Source of the DNA: Burkholderia sp. Bp9143
GTDB lineage: Bacteria; Pseudomonadota; Gammaproteobacteria; Burkholderiales; Burkholderiaceae
Assembly: GCF_003853645.1 (NCBI RefSeq)
Contig: NZ_QTPO01000035.1
Location: forward strand, 32,887 to 96,886
Reading direction: 5' to 3'
Length of the DNA stretch: 64,000 bases
Numbering within the stretch: the first letter of the stretch is position 1; each line of letters opens with the position of its first letter. Made by a program: the position numbers and the translations under genes. Below the pieces are notes generated by a model. The model worked only from the letters and a program-made list of their open reading frames with translations. It ran no database searches and was not told where the DNA came from. Shown in pieces: positions 51,914 through 60,640 of this stretch.

Positions 51914-53326
51914 TCAACCCGCCGGTTTCAACGTGCCACGGTCGTCCGGCTGTGCCGTCGCGCCAGCCGGACCTTCATCGCTCGCGCTTTCGGTGCCCCA
52001 CTCGGCCGCGTCGCTGCGCTCAGCCGTCGACAGTTCGTCCGCGCGATAGCCGGTGCGATTCAGCAGCGCGAGCATGCACGCGAGCGACACGAGCGCGTAT
52101 AGCCCCGACGCGATCGCGACGCCAACGATGCTGCCGGTCGCGTTCAGGATCGCTTGCGCGAGCACCGGCGTGCCGCCGCCGACGACGAGCGCACTCAGCT
52201 GGTACGCGAGCGACAGGCCCGTATAGCGGATGTTGGCCGGAAACACGCGCGCGAGCACGCCGCCGACCGCACCGTAGAACATCGCCGACGGGATCGTCGA
52301 GATGCACATCCCCGCGACGGCGACCCAGTACGAACGCGTCGCGAGCGCATGGAACATCACCGGCATCAGCACGATCTCCGGAATCAGGATCCAGCACATC
52401 GCGCGGCGCATGTCGACCTTCGACACGAACCACGCGCCGACCGGCTGCATCAGGAACTGCACGACGAGCGAGATCGACAGGATGCCGAGGAACGTGCCCT
52501 GCGCGTAGCCGAGCTCCTTGGTCGCCCACGACAGCGCGAACGTGCTGCGGAAATACGTGACGTTGATCACCGGCAGCGTGCCGGCCGCGAGCAGCACGAC
52601 CGGCCAGTGGTCGCGCACGACGTCGCGCAGCGGCAGCTTCACGGTGCGCTTGCGCGCGAGCACGCGCTGCATGTCGATCGATTCCTCGAGCCGCAACCGG
52701 ATCACCATCCCGATGATCACGAGCACCGCCGACAGCAGGAACGGAATGCGCCAGCCCCACATCAGGAACGACGGCGTCGGCAGCGCGCTCAGCGCGAAGA
52801 AGGCAGCGGTTGCGAGCAGGTTGCCGGTGGGCGAACCCTGCTGCGCGAACGCCGCATACAGGATGCTGCGATGCTTCGGCGCGTTCTCGCTCGCGATCAG
52901 CACCGCGCCGCCCCACTCGCCGCCGACCGCGATGCCCTGCAGCACGCGCAGCACGACGAGGCCGGCGGGGGCCCACACGCCGATCGACGCATAGCCGGGC
53001 AACAGGCCGATGCCGGTCGTGGCAAGCCCCATCATCACCAGCGTGATCACGAGCGCGGTCTTGCGGCCGACGCGATCGCCAAGATGCCCGAACACGATTC
53101 CGCCGAGCGGCCGCGCGGCGAAGCCGGCCCAGAACGTGACGAACGCGAGCAGCGTCGCGACGCCGGGATCCATCGTGCTCGAAAAGAACACCTTGCCGAA
53201 CACGAGCGCGGCGGCGGTGCCGTAGATGTAGAAGTCGTACCACTCGATCGTGGTGCCGACGAACGCCGCGAGGGCGGCACGGCCGGGCCGCGGCTGCGCG
53301 GCGGACGGGGATTGCGGACGGCTCAT
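51914..53326 (-). CDS. MHS-family MFS transporter
   Basis: A 470-residue, 12-helix symporter of the metabolite:H+ symport group (ShiA, ProP, KgtP relatives). The early GTTIEWYDFYIYGTAAAL signature and the long loop 2 motif (GHLGDRVGRK) fit that group. I chose the ATG at 53326, which has GGAG at the right distance; an ATG four codons earlier (53338) has none. It lies 131 bases downstream of the CoA-transferase gene on the same strand, so it may import the substrate of that module. The substrate is unknown. Confidence 0.9.
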   Translation of the reverse strand: MSRPQSPSAAQPRPGRAALAAFVGTTIEWYDFYIYGTAAALVFGKVFFSSTMDPGVATLLAFVTFWAGFAARPLGGIVFGHLGDRVGRKTALVITLVMMGLATTGIGLLPGYASIGVWAPAGLVVLRVLQGIAVGGEWGGAVLIASENAPKHRSILYAAFAQQGSPTGNLLATAAFFALSALPTPSFLMWGWRIPFLLSAVLVIIGMVIRLRLEESIDMQRVLARKRTVKLPLRDVVRDHWPVVLLAAGTLPVINVTYFRSTFALSWATKELGYAQGTFLGILSISLVVQFLMQPVGAWFVSKVDMRRAMCWILIPEIVLMPVMFHALATRSYWVAVAGMCISTIPSAMFYGAVGGVLARVFPANIRYTGLSLAYQLSALVVGGGTPVLAQAILNATGSIVGVAIASGLYALVSLACMLALLNRTGYRADELSTAERSDAAEWGTESASDEGPAGATAQPDDRGTLKPAG

Positions 53327-53457
53327 CGATGTCTCCATGTTTGTGATCGGCGGCGCGATTGTCGCGCGCCTTGCCGGATGGCCGGCCTTGCGCCGCCGGC
53401 TGGCGGTGTTGCCTTACGTTGCGCCGCGTTTCCTTGCGATCCGTCGGCCGAGGAGGC

Positions 53458-54678
53458 TCACGTCTGATCCGGCGCGACCTTCAGCACGCCGGCATCGAGC
53501 AATTGCTGCTGGAGCGCGGGATCGACGCCGAGGCGGTCGAGCACCGCGCGCGTGTCGCGGCCGAGCTCGGGCGGCGGCGAACGATAGGTCGCCGGCGTGC
53601 GCGACAGCTTCACCGGCGATGCGGTGCCGCGATAGGCGCCGATCTCGACGAACAATTCGCGGTGCAGCGCATGCGGGTCGCGCGCGACGTCGGCGACCGT
53701 GCGCACCGGCCCGCACGGCACGCCCGCCGCCATCAGGTCGCGCGCCAGCGGCTCGCACGAATGCGCGGCGAGCCGTGCCTCGAGCTCGGCCTTCAGTTCG
53801 GGCCGGTGCGCGCAGCGGCTGCGGTTGTCGACGAAGCGCGGATCGCCGGCGAGCGCCGGCGCGCCGAGATGCGCGACGAGGCGTGCGAACTGCCGGTCGT
53901 TGCCGACCGCGAGGAAGATCGGGACGGTTGCCGTGCGATAGCTGTCGTACGGCGCGATGTTCGGATGCGCGTTGCCGCTGCGCTCGGGCACGTGTCCCGA
54001 GCCGAAGAAGTTCGGCAGGTGCGGATGCAGCAACGACACGCCGCAGTCGTACAGCGCGATGTCGATCGCCTGTCCCTGCCCGCTCCGCTCGCGCTCGGCG
54101 AGCGCAAGCAGGATGCCCGCGAGCGCGTTGAGCCCGGTGACCATGTCGACGATCGGCAACCCGATACGCATCGCGTCGCCGTCGCGCTCGCCGTTGACGC
54201 TCATCAGCCCGGCCATCGCCTGGATCACCGCGTCGTAGCCGGGCAGCCCGCCGAGCGGACCGTCCTCGCCGAAGCCCGTCACCGCGCAGTGGATCAGGCG
54301 CGGGAAACGCGGCTGCAGGTCGCGCGCGTAGTCCATCCCCCAGCGCGCGAGCGTGCCGGGCTTGAAGTTCTCGACGAGCACGTCGGCGTCTTCGAGCAGG
54401 CGCCACAGGATCGCGCGCCCTTCGTCGCGGGACAGGTCGAGCGCGAGCCCTTCCTTGTTGCGATTCACGCCCATGAAGTACCACGCGGTGTCGCCGAGGA
54501 ACGGCGGCCCCCAGCCGCGCGTCTCGTCGCCGCCCGGCGGCTCGATCTTGATCACCGTCGCACCGTGGTCGGCGAGCGCCTGCGTGCAGTACGGGCCGCC
54601 GAGCACGCGGCTCAGGTCGACGATCTTCAGGCCGTCCAGTGCGCCACGGGTCGCTTTCGTCGCTTCCATCGCGCTCAT
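53458..54678 (-). CDS. CaiB/BaiF family (class III) CoA-transferase
   Basis: A 406-residue enzyme that moves CoA between carboxylic acids. The N-terminal LDGLKIVDLSRVLGGPYC and KIEPPGGDETRGWGPPF are family hallmarks. The catalytic aspartate should be in the VDMVTGLNA region (near residue 175). The ATG at 54678 overlaps the acyl-CoA dehydrogenase stop by four bases (ATGA). Together they look like activation of an acid followed by oxidation of its CoA ester; the substrate is not evident. Confidence 0.92.
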   Translation of the reverse strand: MSAMEATKATRGALDGLKIVDLSRVLGGPYCTQALADHGATVIKIEPPGGDETRGWGPPFLGDTAWYFMGVNRNKEGLALDLSRDEGRAILWRLLEDADVLVENFKPGTLARWGMDYARDLQPRFPRLIHCAVTGFGEDGPLGGLPGYDAVIQAMAGLMSVNGERDGDAMRIGLPIVDMVTGLNALAGILLALAERERSGQGQAIDIALYDCGVSLLHPHLPNFFGSGHVPERSGNAHPNIAPYDSYRTATVPIFLAVGNDRQFARLVAHLGAPALAGDPRFVDNRSRCAHRPELKAELEARLAAHSCEPLARDLMAAGVPCGPVRTVADVARDPHALHRELFVEIGAYRGTASPVKLSRTPATYRSPPPELGRDTRAVLDRLGVDPALQQQLLDAGVLKVAPDQT

Positions 54679-56429
54679 CGTTCGACCTCCGGCAGCAGGT
54701 CGAGCGCCATGTCGAGCGGCACCGGCGTGCCGCGCAGCAGCGCGTCGAATGCCGCCGCTTCGTCGTCGCGCGACGCCGGCGCGAGCGGGTCGACCGGCAG
54801 CAGCTTGTGGCGCACGATCAGGTGCGCGAGCGCGAGGCGCCGGTAATCGGGCGCGAGCTGCACGCCCTCGCATGCCATCAGCACGGCCGCGCTCGCGTAG
54901 TACAGCGCCGACGCGGCCTGCCGCACGCGCGCGTCGTCGCCTTCCGCCGCGACCCGCGCGAGCGCGTCGCATGCGCGCGCGAAAATGCGCCGCAGCGCCG
55001 CGCGGCTCGCGTCGGGCAGTGGTGCCGCGCCAAGGCGGTCGCCAAGGAAAGTACGCAGCGCGTCCAGCGCCTGCTCGCGCTGCGCGGCGCGCGCGACGTC
55101 GAGCGCGACGATGTTGCTGGTGCCTTCCCAGATCGAGCCGAGATGCGCATCGCGCACGAGACGCGCATCGCTCCATTCCTCGATGTAGCCGGTGCCGCCG
55201 CGCACCTCCATCGCGTCGCCCGTCACGCGGCGCGCGTCGCGGCACGCGCGGAACTTGATCAATGGCGTCAGGATGCGGACGCAGCGCGCGGCCTGCTCGT
55301 CGCCTGCATCCGCCCGCGGCAGCAGCAGCGCGATCTGCATGAACATCGCGCGCGCGGCCTCGGCGGGCAGCAGCATCTTCATCAGCTGGCGCTGCATCAG
55401 CGGCATCTCGATCAGCTTGCGGCCGAACGCGGCGCGGTGCGCGGCCACGTGCAGCGACTCGTTGAGCGCGCGCCGCATCAGCCCCGCCGCGCGCACGCCG
55501 TTCGACAGCCGCGACATGTTGATCATGTCGGCCATCTGGTGAAAGCCGCGGCCGATCTCGCCGATCAGCCAGGCCTGCGCGCCCTCGAGCGCGATCTCGC
55601 CGCTCGCCATCGAACGGCTGCCGAGCTTGTCCTTCAGCCGCACGATCCGGTAGCGATTGCGCGTGCCGTCCGGAAGCGTCTTCGGCAGCAGGAACAGCGC
55701 GAGCCCCTTGATGCCGTCCGGCGCGCCGTCGGGCCGCGCGAGCACCATCGCCAGATCGGCGTCCGCGTTCGAGCAGAACCACTTGTCGCCGTACAAGCGC
55801 CACACCGTCCCGCCGTGCGCGTCCGCTTCGCGCACCGCGCGCGTCGCGATGCGGCCGACGTCGGAGCCGGCCGCCTGCTCGGTCATGAACATCGCGCCCT
55901 GGAACAGCGTGTCGAAATCGCGCGACGCGAGCATCGGCAGGTAGTGCTCGACGAGCGCCGGCTCGCCGAACCGGCGCAGCGTGCGCGTCAGCGAATCGGT
56001 CATGCTGACCGGGCAGCACAGACCGAATTCGGCCTGCACGAACAGGAACGTCAGCGCGTACTTGACGAGCGGCGCCACCGCGTCGGGCTGGTGGCTCAGC
56101 GACGCGAGCCCGAGTTCCGAATAGGCGACGCGTTCGAGCGCGACATACGCGGGATCCTTGTCGATCCGCTGCACGGCCTCGCCGCGCCGATTGCGGTGCT
56201 CGAGCACGGGCGGATGCTTGTCCGCGCGCGACGCCCATGCGTCGAGTTCGCCCGATACCCGCGCGCCCAGCGCGTGCAGCTGCGGTTCGAGTCGTGCGTA
56301 TTGGGTCGCGCCGAGATGCAGCTTCAGCAAGGCGCCGAGATCGGGATCGGCCGTGAAGAAATTGATGCCCCGGCTATCGGGGATGTTGTTGGCTGCGCCG
56401 GCGTCCGGCGTGCGAGCGGTGTCGTTCAT
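54675..56429 (-). CDS. Acyl-CoA dehydrogenase, long (AidB-like) type
   Basis: A 584-residue FAD-dependent dehydrogenase, well above the usual 380-400. The middle carries the standard fold, with the MTEQAAGSDVG flavin-binding stretch and the C-terminal GGTGYIEEWSDARLVRDA motif. An N-terminal extension (about 1-130) and a C-terminal extension (about 450-584) resemble the AidB/large ACAD group. Divergent from a LysR regulator and coupled to a CoA-transferase. The natural acyl-CoA substrate is unknown; DNA repair as in E. coli AidB is not suggested by the context. Confidence 0.9.
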   Translation of the reverse strand: MNDTARTPDAGAANNIPDSRGINFFTADPDLGALLKLHLGATQYARLEPQLHALGARVSGELDAWASRADKHPPVLEHRNRRGEAVQRIDKDPAYVALERVAYSELGLASLSHQPDAVAPLVKYALTFLFVQAEFGLCCPVSMTDSLTRTLRRFGEPALVEHYLPMLASRDFDTLFQGAMFMTEQAAGSDVGRIATRAVREADAHGGTVWRLYGDKWFCSNADADLAMVLARPDGAPDGIKGLALFLLPKTLPDGTRNRYRIVRLKDKLGSRSMASGEIALEGAQAWLIGEIGRGFHQMADMINMSRLSNGVRAAGLMRRALNESLHVAAHRAAFGRKLIEMPLMQRQLMKMLLPAEAARAMFMQIALLLPRADAGDEQAARCVRILTPLIKFRACRDARRVTGDAMEVRGGTGYIEEWSDARLVRDAHLGSIWEGTSNIVALDVARAAQREQALDALRTFLGDRLGAAPLPDASRAALRRIFARACDALARVAAEGDDARVRQAASALYYASAAVLMACEGVQLAPDYRRLALAHLIVRHKLLPVDPLAPASRDDEAAAFDALLRGTPVPLDMALDLLPEVER

Positions 56430-56525
56430 GCATGCGTCTCCATGGTGGCCCGGCTGCCGGCCGGCGCCCGCGCTGCGGCGGAGCGGCCGGCCGGTGCCAG
56501 ACGTTCAGCAGAGCGTAGGCGCGCG

Positions 56526-56580
56526 ATCGATAAGCGTCCAATACAGGATTTATCCGGTACGATAGACGGCGCTTATCGAT
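56526..56580. promoter_or_regulatory. LysR-gene / acyl-CoA dehydrogenase divergent control region
   Basis: A perfect 11-base inverted repeat, ATCGATAAGCG (56526-56536) and CGCTTATCGAT (56570-56580), spans 55 bases in the 173-base gap, ending 23 bases before the LysR start. Spaced inverted repeats of this kind fit LysR-type recognition and activation sites. Confidence 0.55.
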
Positions 56581-56602
56581 ATCGATGCGGCAAGGAGACA
56601 GC

Positions 56603-57505
56603 ATGGAACTGAGGCAGTTGCGCTACTTCGTGGCGGTCGCCGAGGAACTGCATTTCGGGCGCGCGGCGAAGCGCCTGTTCATCTCACAGCCGGCGCTGAG
56701 CTTCGATATCCGCAAGTTCGAGGAAGCGCTTGGCGTGCAGCTCTTTTCACGCACCAACAAGACGGTCGCGCTGACCAACGCGGGCGCGGTGCTGCTCGGC
56801 GAGGCGCGCCGTCTGCTGCTGCAGGCGGCCGAGGCCGAGCGGCTCACGGTGCGCTCGGCGTCCGGTCTCGCGGGCCGGCTGCGGATCGGCTTCGTCCATT
56901 CGATGCTGTATCGCGGGCTGCCCGATGCGGTGCGGCGCTTCGAGGCCGACTATCCGGGCGTCGAGATCGTGCTGAGCGAGATGAACACGCAGGCGCAGGT
57001 GCAGGCGATCCAGCGCGGCCAGATCGATCTCGGCTACGCGCACTGGGGCCACTGCCCGCCCGAGGTCGAATCGGCGCCCGTCTACGCGGAACCGTTCGTG
57101 TGCTGCCTGCCGGCCGCGCATCCGCTCGCGCGGCGCCGGCAGGTCGCGCTCGCCACGCTGGCCGCGGAACCGTTCATCCTGTTTCCGCGCGACGCGGCGC
57201 CGCACTATCACGACCTGATCATCGCGCAATGCGTGAACGCGGGATTCAGCCCGCTGATCCGTCACGAGGCGCGGCTGTGGCAGACGATCCTGTCGATGGT
57301 CGAGTTCGGGATGGGCATCGCGCTCGTGCCGCGCGTGCTGCAGCAGGTGAAGAGCGACCGGCTCGCGTTCCGGCCGCTGAAGGATGCGTCGCTCGAATCG
57401 CGCACGCTCGAGCTGAAGCGCAGCGGCACCGCCGAACCGGTCGCGCTGCGCTTCGCCGACTACGTGCGTGCGTCGATCAACGCACTGCCCGCGCTCGCGG
57501 GTTGA
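56603..57505 (+). CDS. LysR-family transcriptional regulator
   Basis: A 300-residue activator/repressor. The N-terminal winged helix (about 1-60; MELRQLRYFVAVAEELHFGRAA) is followed by the periplasmic-binding-like effector domain (about 90-295). The start at 56603 has AAGGAG. It is divergent from the acyl-CoA dehydrogenase/CoA-transferase pair and is the obvious candidate to control it. The ligand is unknown. Confidence 0.93.
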   Translation: MELRQLRYFVAVAEELHFGRAAKRLFISQPALSFDIRKFEEALGVQLFSRTNKTVALTNAGAVLLGEARRLLLQAAEAERLTVRSASGLAGRLRIGFVHSMLYRGLPDAVRRFEADYPGVEIVLSEMNTQAQVQAIQRGQIDLGYAHWGHCPPEVESAPVYAEPFVCCLPAAHPLARRRQVALATLAAEPFILFPRDAAPHYHDLIIAQCVNAGFSPLIRHEARLWQTILSMVEFGMGIALVPRVLQQVKSDRLAFRPLKDASLESRTLELKRSGTAEPVALRFADYVRASINALPALAG

Positions 57506-57506
57506 G

Positions 57507-57531
57507 CCGGCGCGCCGGGACTTCGCGCCGG
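57507..57531. terminator. GC hairpin between the LysR gene and the permease
   Basis: The stem CCGGCGCG / CGCGCCGG (57507-57514 and 57524-57531) lies in the 36-base gap between two converging genes. No T run follows on either strand. Confidence 0.4.
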
Positions 57532-57541
57532 TACGTCTCCG

Positions 57542-58960
57542 TTACTTCGCCTCCGGGTGCAGCACCGGCTGCGCGCGCCGGTACCACACCGCGTACACGA
57601 CGGACAGCGCGATCAGGAACGGAATGCCGAAGATCAGCGTCATGTGGAATTCGGCCGTGAAGTAGGTCGTCACCATCACCGCGAGCATCAGTGCAGCGCC
57701 GAGCAGCGTCAGCAGCGGAAAGCCGCGCATCCGGAACGCGGGTGCCGGCAGGCCGAGCGCGGCGCGACGCCGCCGGAAGCAGTAATGCGTGACGAAGATC
57801 ATCATCCACGTGAACAGCGCGCCGAACATCGACACCGACATCATGATCGTGAACGACGCGTCCGGATACAGCACGCTCAGGACCGTCGCGAGCGCGATGC
57901 CGAGCGTCGACAGCAGAAGCGCGCCGAACGGCACGCCGCGCGCGTTCACTTCGCCGAGCGCCTTCGGCGCGTAACCCGCGCGCGACAGACTGAACATCAT
58001 CCGCGTCGTGATGTAGAGCTGGCTGTTCATCGCGGACAGCGCGGCGATCAGCACGACGAAATTGATCAGTCCGGCCGCGCCCGGCAGGTGGATCGCCTCC
58101 ATCACCCTCACGAACGGGCTCTCATCGCGCCCCGCCGCCGTCCACGGCACGATCGCGAGCATCAGCGCGAGCGTGACGAGGTAGAACAGCACGAGCCGCA
58201 CGATCGTCGAGCGGAACGCGCGCGTCACCGCGCGCTCGGGATCTTCCGCCTCGCCCGCCGCGACCGCGATCATCTCGATGCTCAAGTAGCTGAAGATCGA
58301 CACGATCACCGCGACCCACATCCCCCACATGCCCTTCGGAAAGAAGCCGCCGTGATCGGTGTAGTGGTGAAAGCCCGCGCCGGCCACGCCGTCGCCGACC
58401 AGCGCCGGATTGCCGAACACGACATACGCGCCGAGCACGATGAAGCCGACGATCGCCGCGATCTTCACGACCGAGAAGCCGTATTCGACCGCGCCGAACA
58501 CATCGACGCTGCGCGCGTTGACGAACACGAGCAGCGCCGAGAAGCCGACGATCCACAGCCAGCCCGGCACGCCCGGGAACCAGTACTTCATGTACAGCGC
58601 GATCGCGGTGACTTCGGTGCCAACCGCGAGCACGATGCACGCCCAGTACGCATAGCGCACGAGGAACCCGGCCCACGGGCTCACGTAATGTTCGGCGTAC
58701 GCGCCGAACGACCCGGAGGTCGGATGCGCGACCGTCATCTCCGCGAGACAGCCCATCAGCAACAGCGAGATGAACGCGCCGATCGCGTAGCTGACGAGCA
58801 CGCTCGGGCCCGCGAAGCCGATCGCGAACCCGCTGCCGAGAAACAGACCGGTGCCGATCGCACCGCCGATCGCGATCATCGCCATCTGCCGTGCGGAAAG
58901 CGTGCGGCGCAGACCCTGCTCGCGCGCCGCGATATGCTGGAATTGTCCTTCTGGTTGCAT
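57542..58960 (-). CDS. APC-family amino acid permease
   Basis: A 472-residue, 12-helix amino-acid:proton symporter of the AAT group (GabP, ProY, AroP relatives). The first helix has the IGGAIGTGLFLGSG motif typical of the group. The start at 58960 has GAGG upstream. Substrate preference cannot be read reliably; the neighbouring aminotransferase suggests aromatic or similar amino acids (inference). It is the last gene of a leftward run aminotransferase-ridA-porin-permease. Confidence 0.9.
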   Translation of the reverse strand: MQPEGQFQHIAAREQGLRRTLSARQMAMIAIGGAIGTGLFLGSGFAIGFAGPSVLVSYAIGAFISLLLMGCLAEMTVAHPTSGSFGAYAEHYVSPWAGFLVRYAYWACIVLAVGTEVTAIALYMKYWFPGVPGWLWIVGFSALLVFVNARSVDVFGAVEYGFSVVKIAAIVGFIVLGAYVVFGNPALVGDGVAGAGFHHYTDHGGFFPKGMWGMWVAVIVSIFSYLSIEMIAVAAGEAEDPERAVTRAFRSTIVRLVLFYLVTLALMLAIVPWTAAGRDESPFVRVMEAIHLPGAAGLINFVVLIAALSAMNSQLYITTRMMFSLSRAGYAPKALGEVNARGVPFGALLLSTLGIALATVLSVLYPDASFTIMMSVSMFGALFTWMMIFVTHYCFRRRRAALGLPAPAFRMRGFPLLTLLGAALMLAVMVTTYFTAEFHMTLIFGIPFLIALSVVYAVWYRRAQPVLHPEAK

Positions 58961-59052
58961 CGAATGACCTCGTTCGAAAGCGTGTGTCCGGTCGAAACGT
59001 CGACGGCGCACGGGCCGGTGCCGGACCGCACCGGCCACCGCGCGCCGCGTAC

Positions 59053-60123
59053 TCAGAACATGTGACGCAAGCCGGCCGCAACACCCGTCTGGTTGCCGCG
59101 TCCGGGCATTTCGGTGAACGCGCCGCCGGTCACCCGGTTGTAGTCGACCGTCGCGTAGACCTGCGTCGCCTTCGACAGCGCGTACTCGGCCTCGAGCACG
59201 CCCGTAAAGCGCTTCCCGCCGTTACCTGCCATGCCGTTGACGCTGCGGATGTCGTCGTAGTACGCGACGCCCGTCACCGATACCGCCGGCGTGACCTTCA
59301 CGCTCGCGCCGGTATAGAAGATCGCGTCGCGGCGCGGGTTGTCGGCGAACGAACCGTAGGTCACGTCGCGGCCCGGCGCATTCAGCAGCTGCTGGTCGAG
59401 CATGCCCGTGCGGTCGATGCCGCCGAGATAGCCCGCGTACAGCGTCGCCGCGCCGAACGCATAGCGTGCGCCCGCGCCCCATGCCTGTTGCGCGCGGCTG
59501 TTCAGGTCGCGCACCTGCTGGTAGGTCGCGCCGACCATCAGCCCGCCGAGCGTGTACGACACGTGCGTGCCCCAGTACGCATTCGCGCCGAGACTGCCCG
59601 CGACCCCGCCGAAACCGTAGCTCGCGCCGACGTTCAGCCCGCCGAACGTGCCGTCGTAGCTGACGACGTTGCTCGCGCGGCCCTGCGTGAGGAAGTACGG
59701 CCACATGTTGGCCGTGTAGTTGCCGACCGTCAGCGGGTCGAGATCGCCGAACAGGTTGAACGCCTCGGTCGCCTGCCGGCCGAGCTTCACGGTGCCCCAG
59801 TCGCTCGCGAGGCCGACGTACGCGTAGCGGCCGAACAGCGCGCCGTCGAGCTGCCCGTTCTGCGGCTCGAAGCCGCTCTCGAGCTGGAAGATCGCCTTCA
59901 GCCCGCCGCCGAGCGCTTCGCTGCCCTTCAGGCCCCAGCGGCTGTTGGTGATCGCGCCGTTGGTCATCTGCACGCTCGCGTCGTTCGACGCGTTCGCATG
60001 CGTCGTGTAGCGAATGCTCTGGTCGACGATGCCGTACAGCGTCACGCTGCTCTGCGCCATCGCGCCGCTCGCGGCGAGCAGGCCCGCCATCGTCGGCAGT
60101 GCGAATCGACTGATGTTCCTCAT
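59053..60123 (-). CDS. Outer-membrane porin, gram-negative (OmpC/Omp38-like)
   Basis: A 356-residue trimeric beta-barrel. The signal peptide covers about residues 1-23, cut after SGAMA, and mature QSSVTLYGIVDQS is the standard betaproteobacterial porin start. The protein ends in a C-terminal Phe (GLRHMF), the barrel-assembly signal. A GGAGA ribosome-binding site precedes the ATG at 60123. Being inside a permease/aminotransferase cluster, it may be a substrate-selective uptake pore rather than the general porin. Confidence 0.94.
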   Translation of the reverse strand: MRNISRFALPTMAGLLAASGAMAQSSVTLYGIVDQSIRYTTHANASNDASVQMTNGAITNSRWGLKGSEALGGGLKAIFQLESGFEPQNGQLDGALFGRYAYVGLASDWGTVKLGRQATEAFNLFGDLDPLTVGNYTANMWPYFLTQGRASNVVSYDGTFGGLNVGASYGFGGVAGSLGANAYWGTHVSYTLGGLMVGATYQQVRDLNSRAQQAWGAGARYAFGAATLYAGYLGGIDRTGMLDQQLLNAPGRDVTYGSFADNPRRDAIFYTGASVKVTPAVSVTGVAYYDDIRSVNGMAGNGGKRFTGVLEAEYALSKATQVYATVDYNRVTGGAFTEMPGRGNQTGVAAGLRHMF

Positions 60124-60223
60124 CTTTGTCTCCATCCTTGTCTGATTTCTCGATGTGTGTTGGTGCTGGTTGGGGTGTGTCGGTAATCGTGGGTACTGCA
60201 ATTCGCGCGAAGTTGCGTGCCTG

Positions 60224-60610
60224 CTAGCCGCGTACCGCCGGCAGCGCGACGTACGCGACGAGTTCGACCCGCATCGCGGGGTGCGCGAAGCCCTGCACGC
60301 CCACGCACGTGCGGTTCGGGTACGGTTCGCGGAAATGGCACCGGTATTCGGCGTCGAATTCCGGCATCGCCTTTACGTCGGACAGGTAGACGAGCACCTG
60401 CGCGACGTCGTCCATCGTCGCGCCGGCCGCCGCGACGGCCTTCGCGAGATTGCCGAGCGTGATGCGCGCCTGCTCGGTCATCGTGTCGCCGACGATCGCG
60501 CCGGACGCATCGACCGGGCCATGGCCGGTAAACATCAGCCCGCCCGCGCGGGTCGCCCACGAGAACGGCTGCGCGAGTTGCGGCAAGTCGACCGGGATCG
60601 TGTCTGCCAT
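60224..60610 (-). CDS. RidA family protein (reactive imine deaminase-type)
   Basis: A 128-residue YjgF/YER057c/UK114 protein. RidA enzymes hydrolyse enamine/imine intermediates released by PLP enzymes. The NRTCVGVQGF segment carries the arginine that in RidA binds the carboxylate, and MDDVAQVLVYLSD is the usual core strand-helix. It is 30 bases after an aminotransferase gene, which fits a role in clearing imines from that enzyme (inference). Whether it is true RidA or a related subfamily is not clear. Confidence 0.9.
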   Translation of the reverse strand: MADTIPVDLPQLAQPFSWATRAGGLMFTGHGPVDASGAIVGDTMTEQARITLGNLAKAVAAAGATMDDVAQVLVYLSDVKAMPEFDAEYRCHFREPYPNRTCVGVQGFAHPAMRVELVAYVALPAVRG

Positions 60611-60640
60611 CGTGTCCTCCTTCGGTTCGGGATCGGCCGC

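Noticed and set aside
53458..56238. A single 926-codon frame covering CoA-transferase and most of the dehydrogenase, suggesting a fusion
   Set aside because: Beyond the transferase start the translation is low-complexity Arg/Ala and the real dehydrogenase is in another frame with good motifs. The two are separate genes with an ATGA overlap.
54675..56429. AidB-type adaptive DNA alkylation response protein
   Set aside because: Only the size and extensions resemble AidB; the coupling to a CoA-transferase and a transporter points to catabolism.
57557..59065. A 502-codon + strand frame opposite the permease, rich in His/Arg/Glu/Asp
   Set aside because: A mirror of hydrophobic codons; no ribosome-binding site or known domain.
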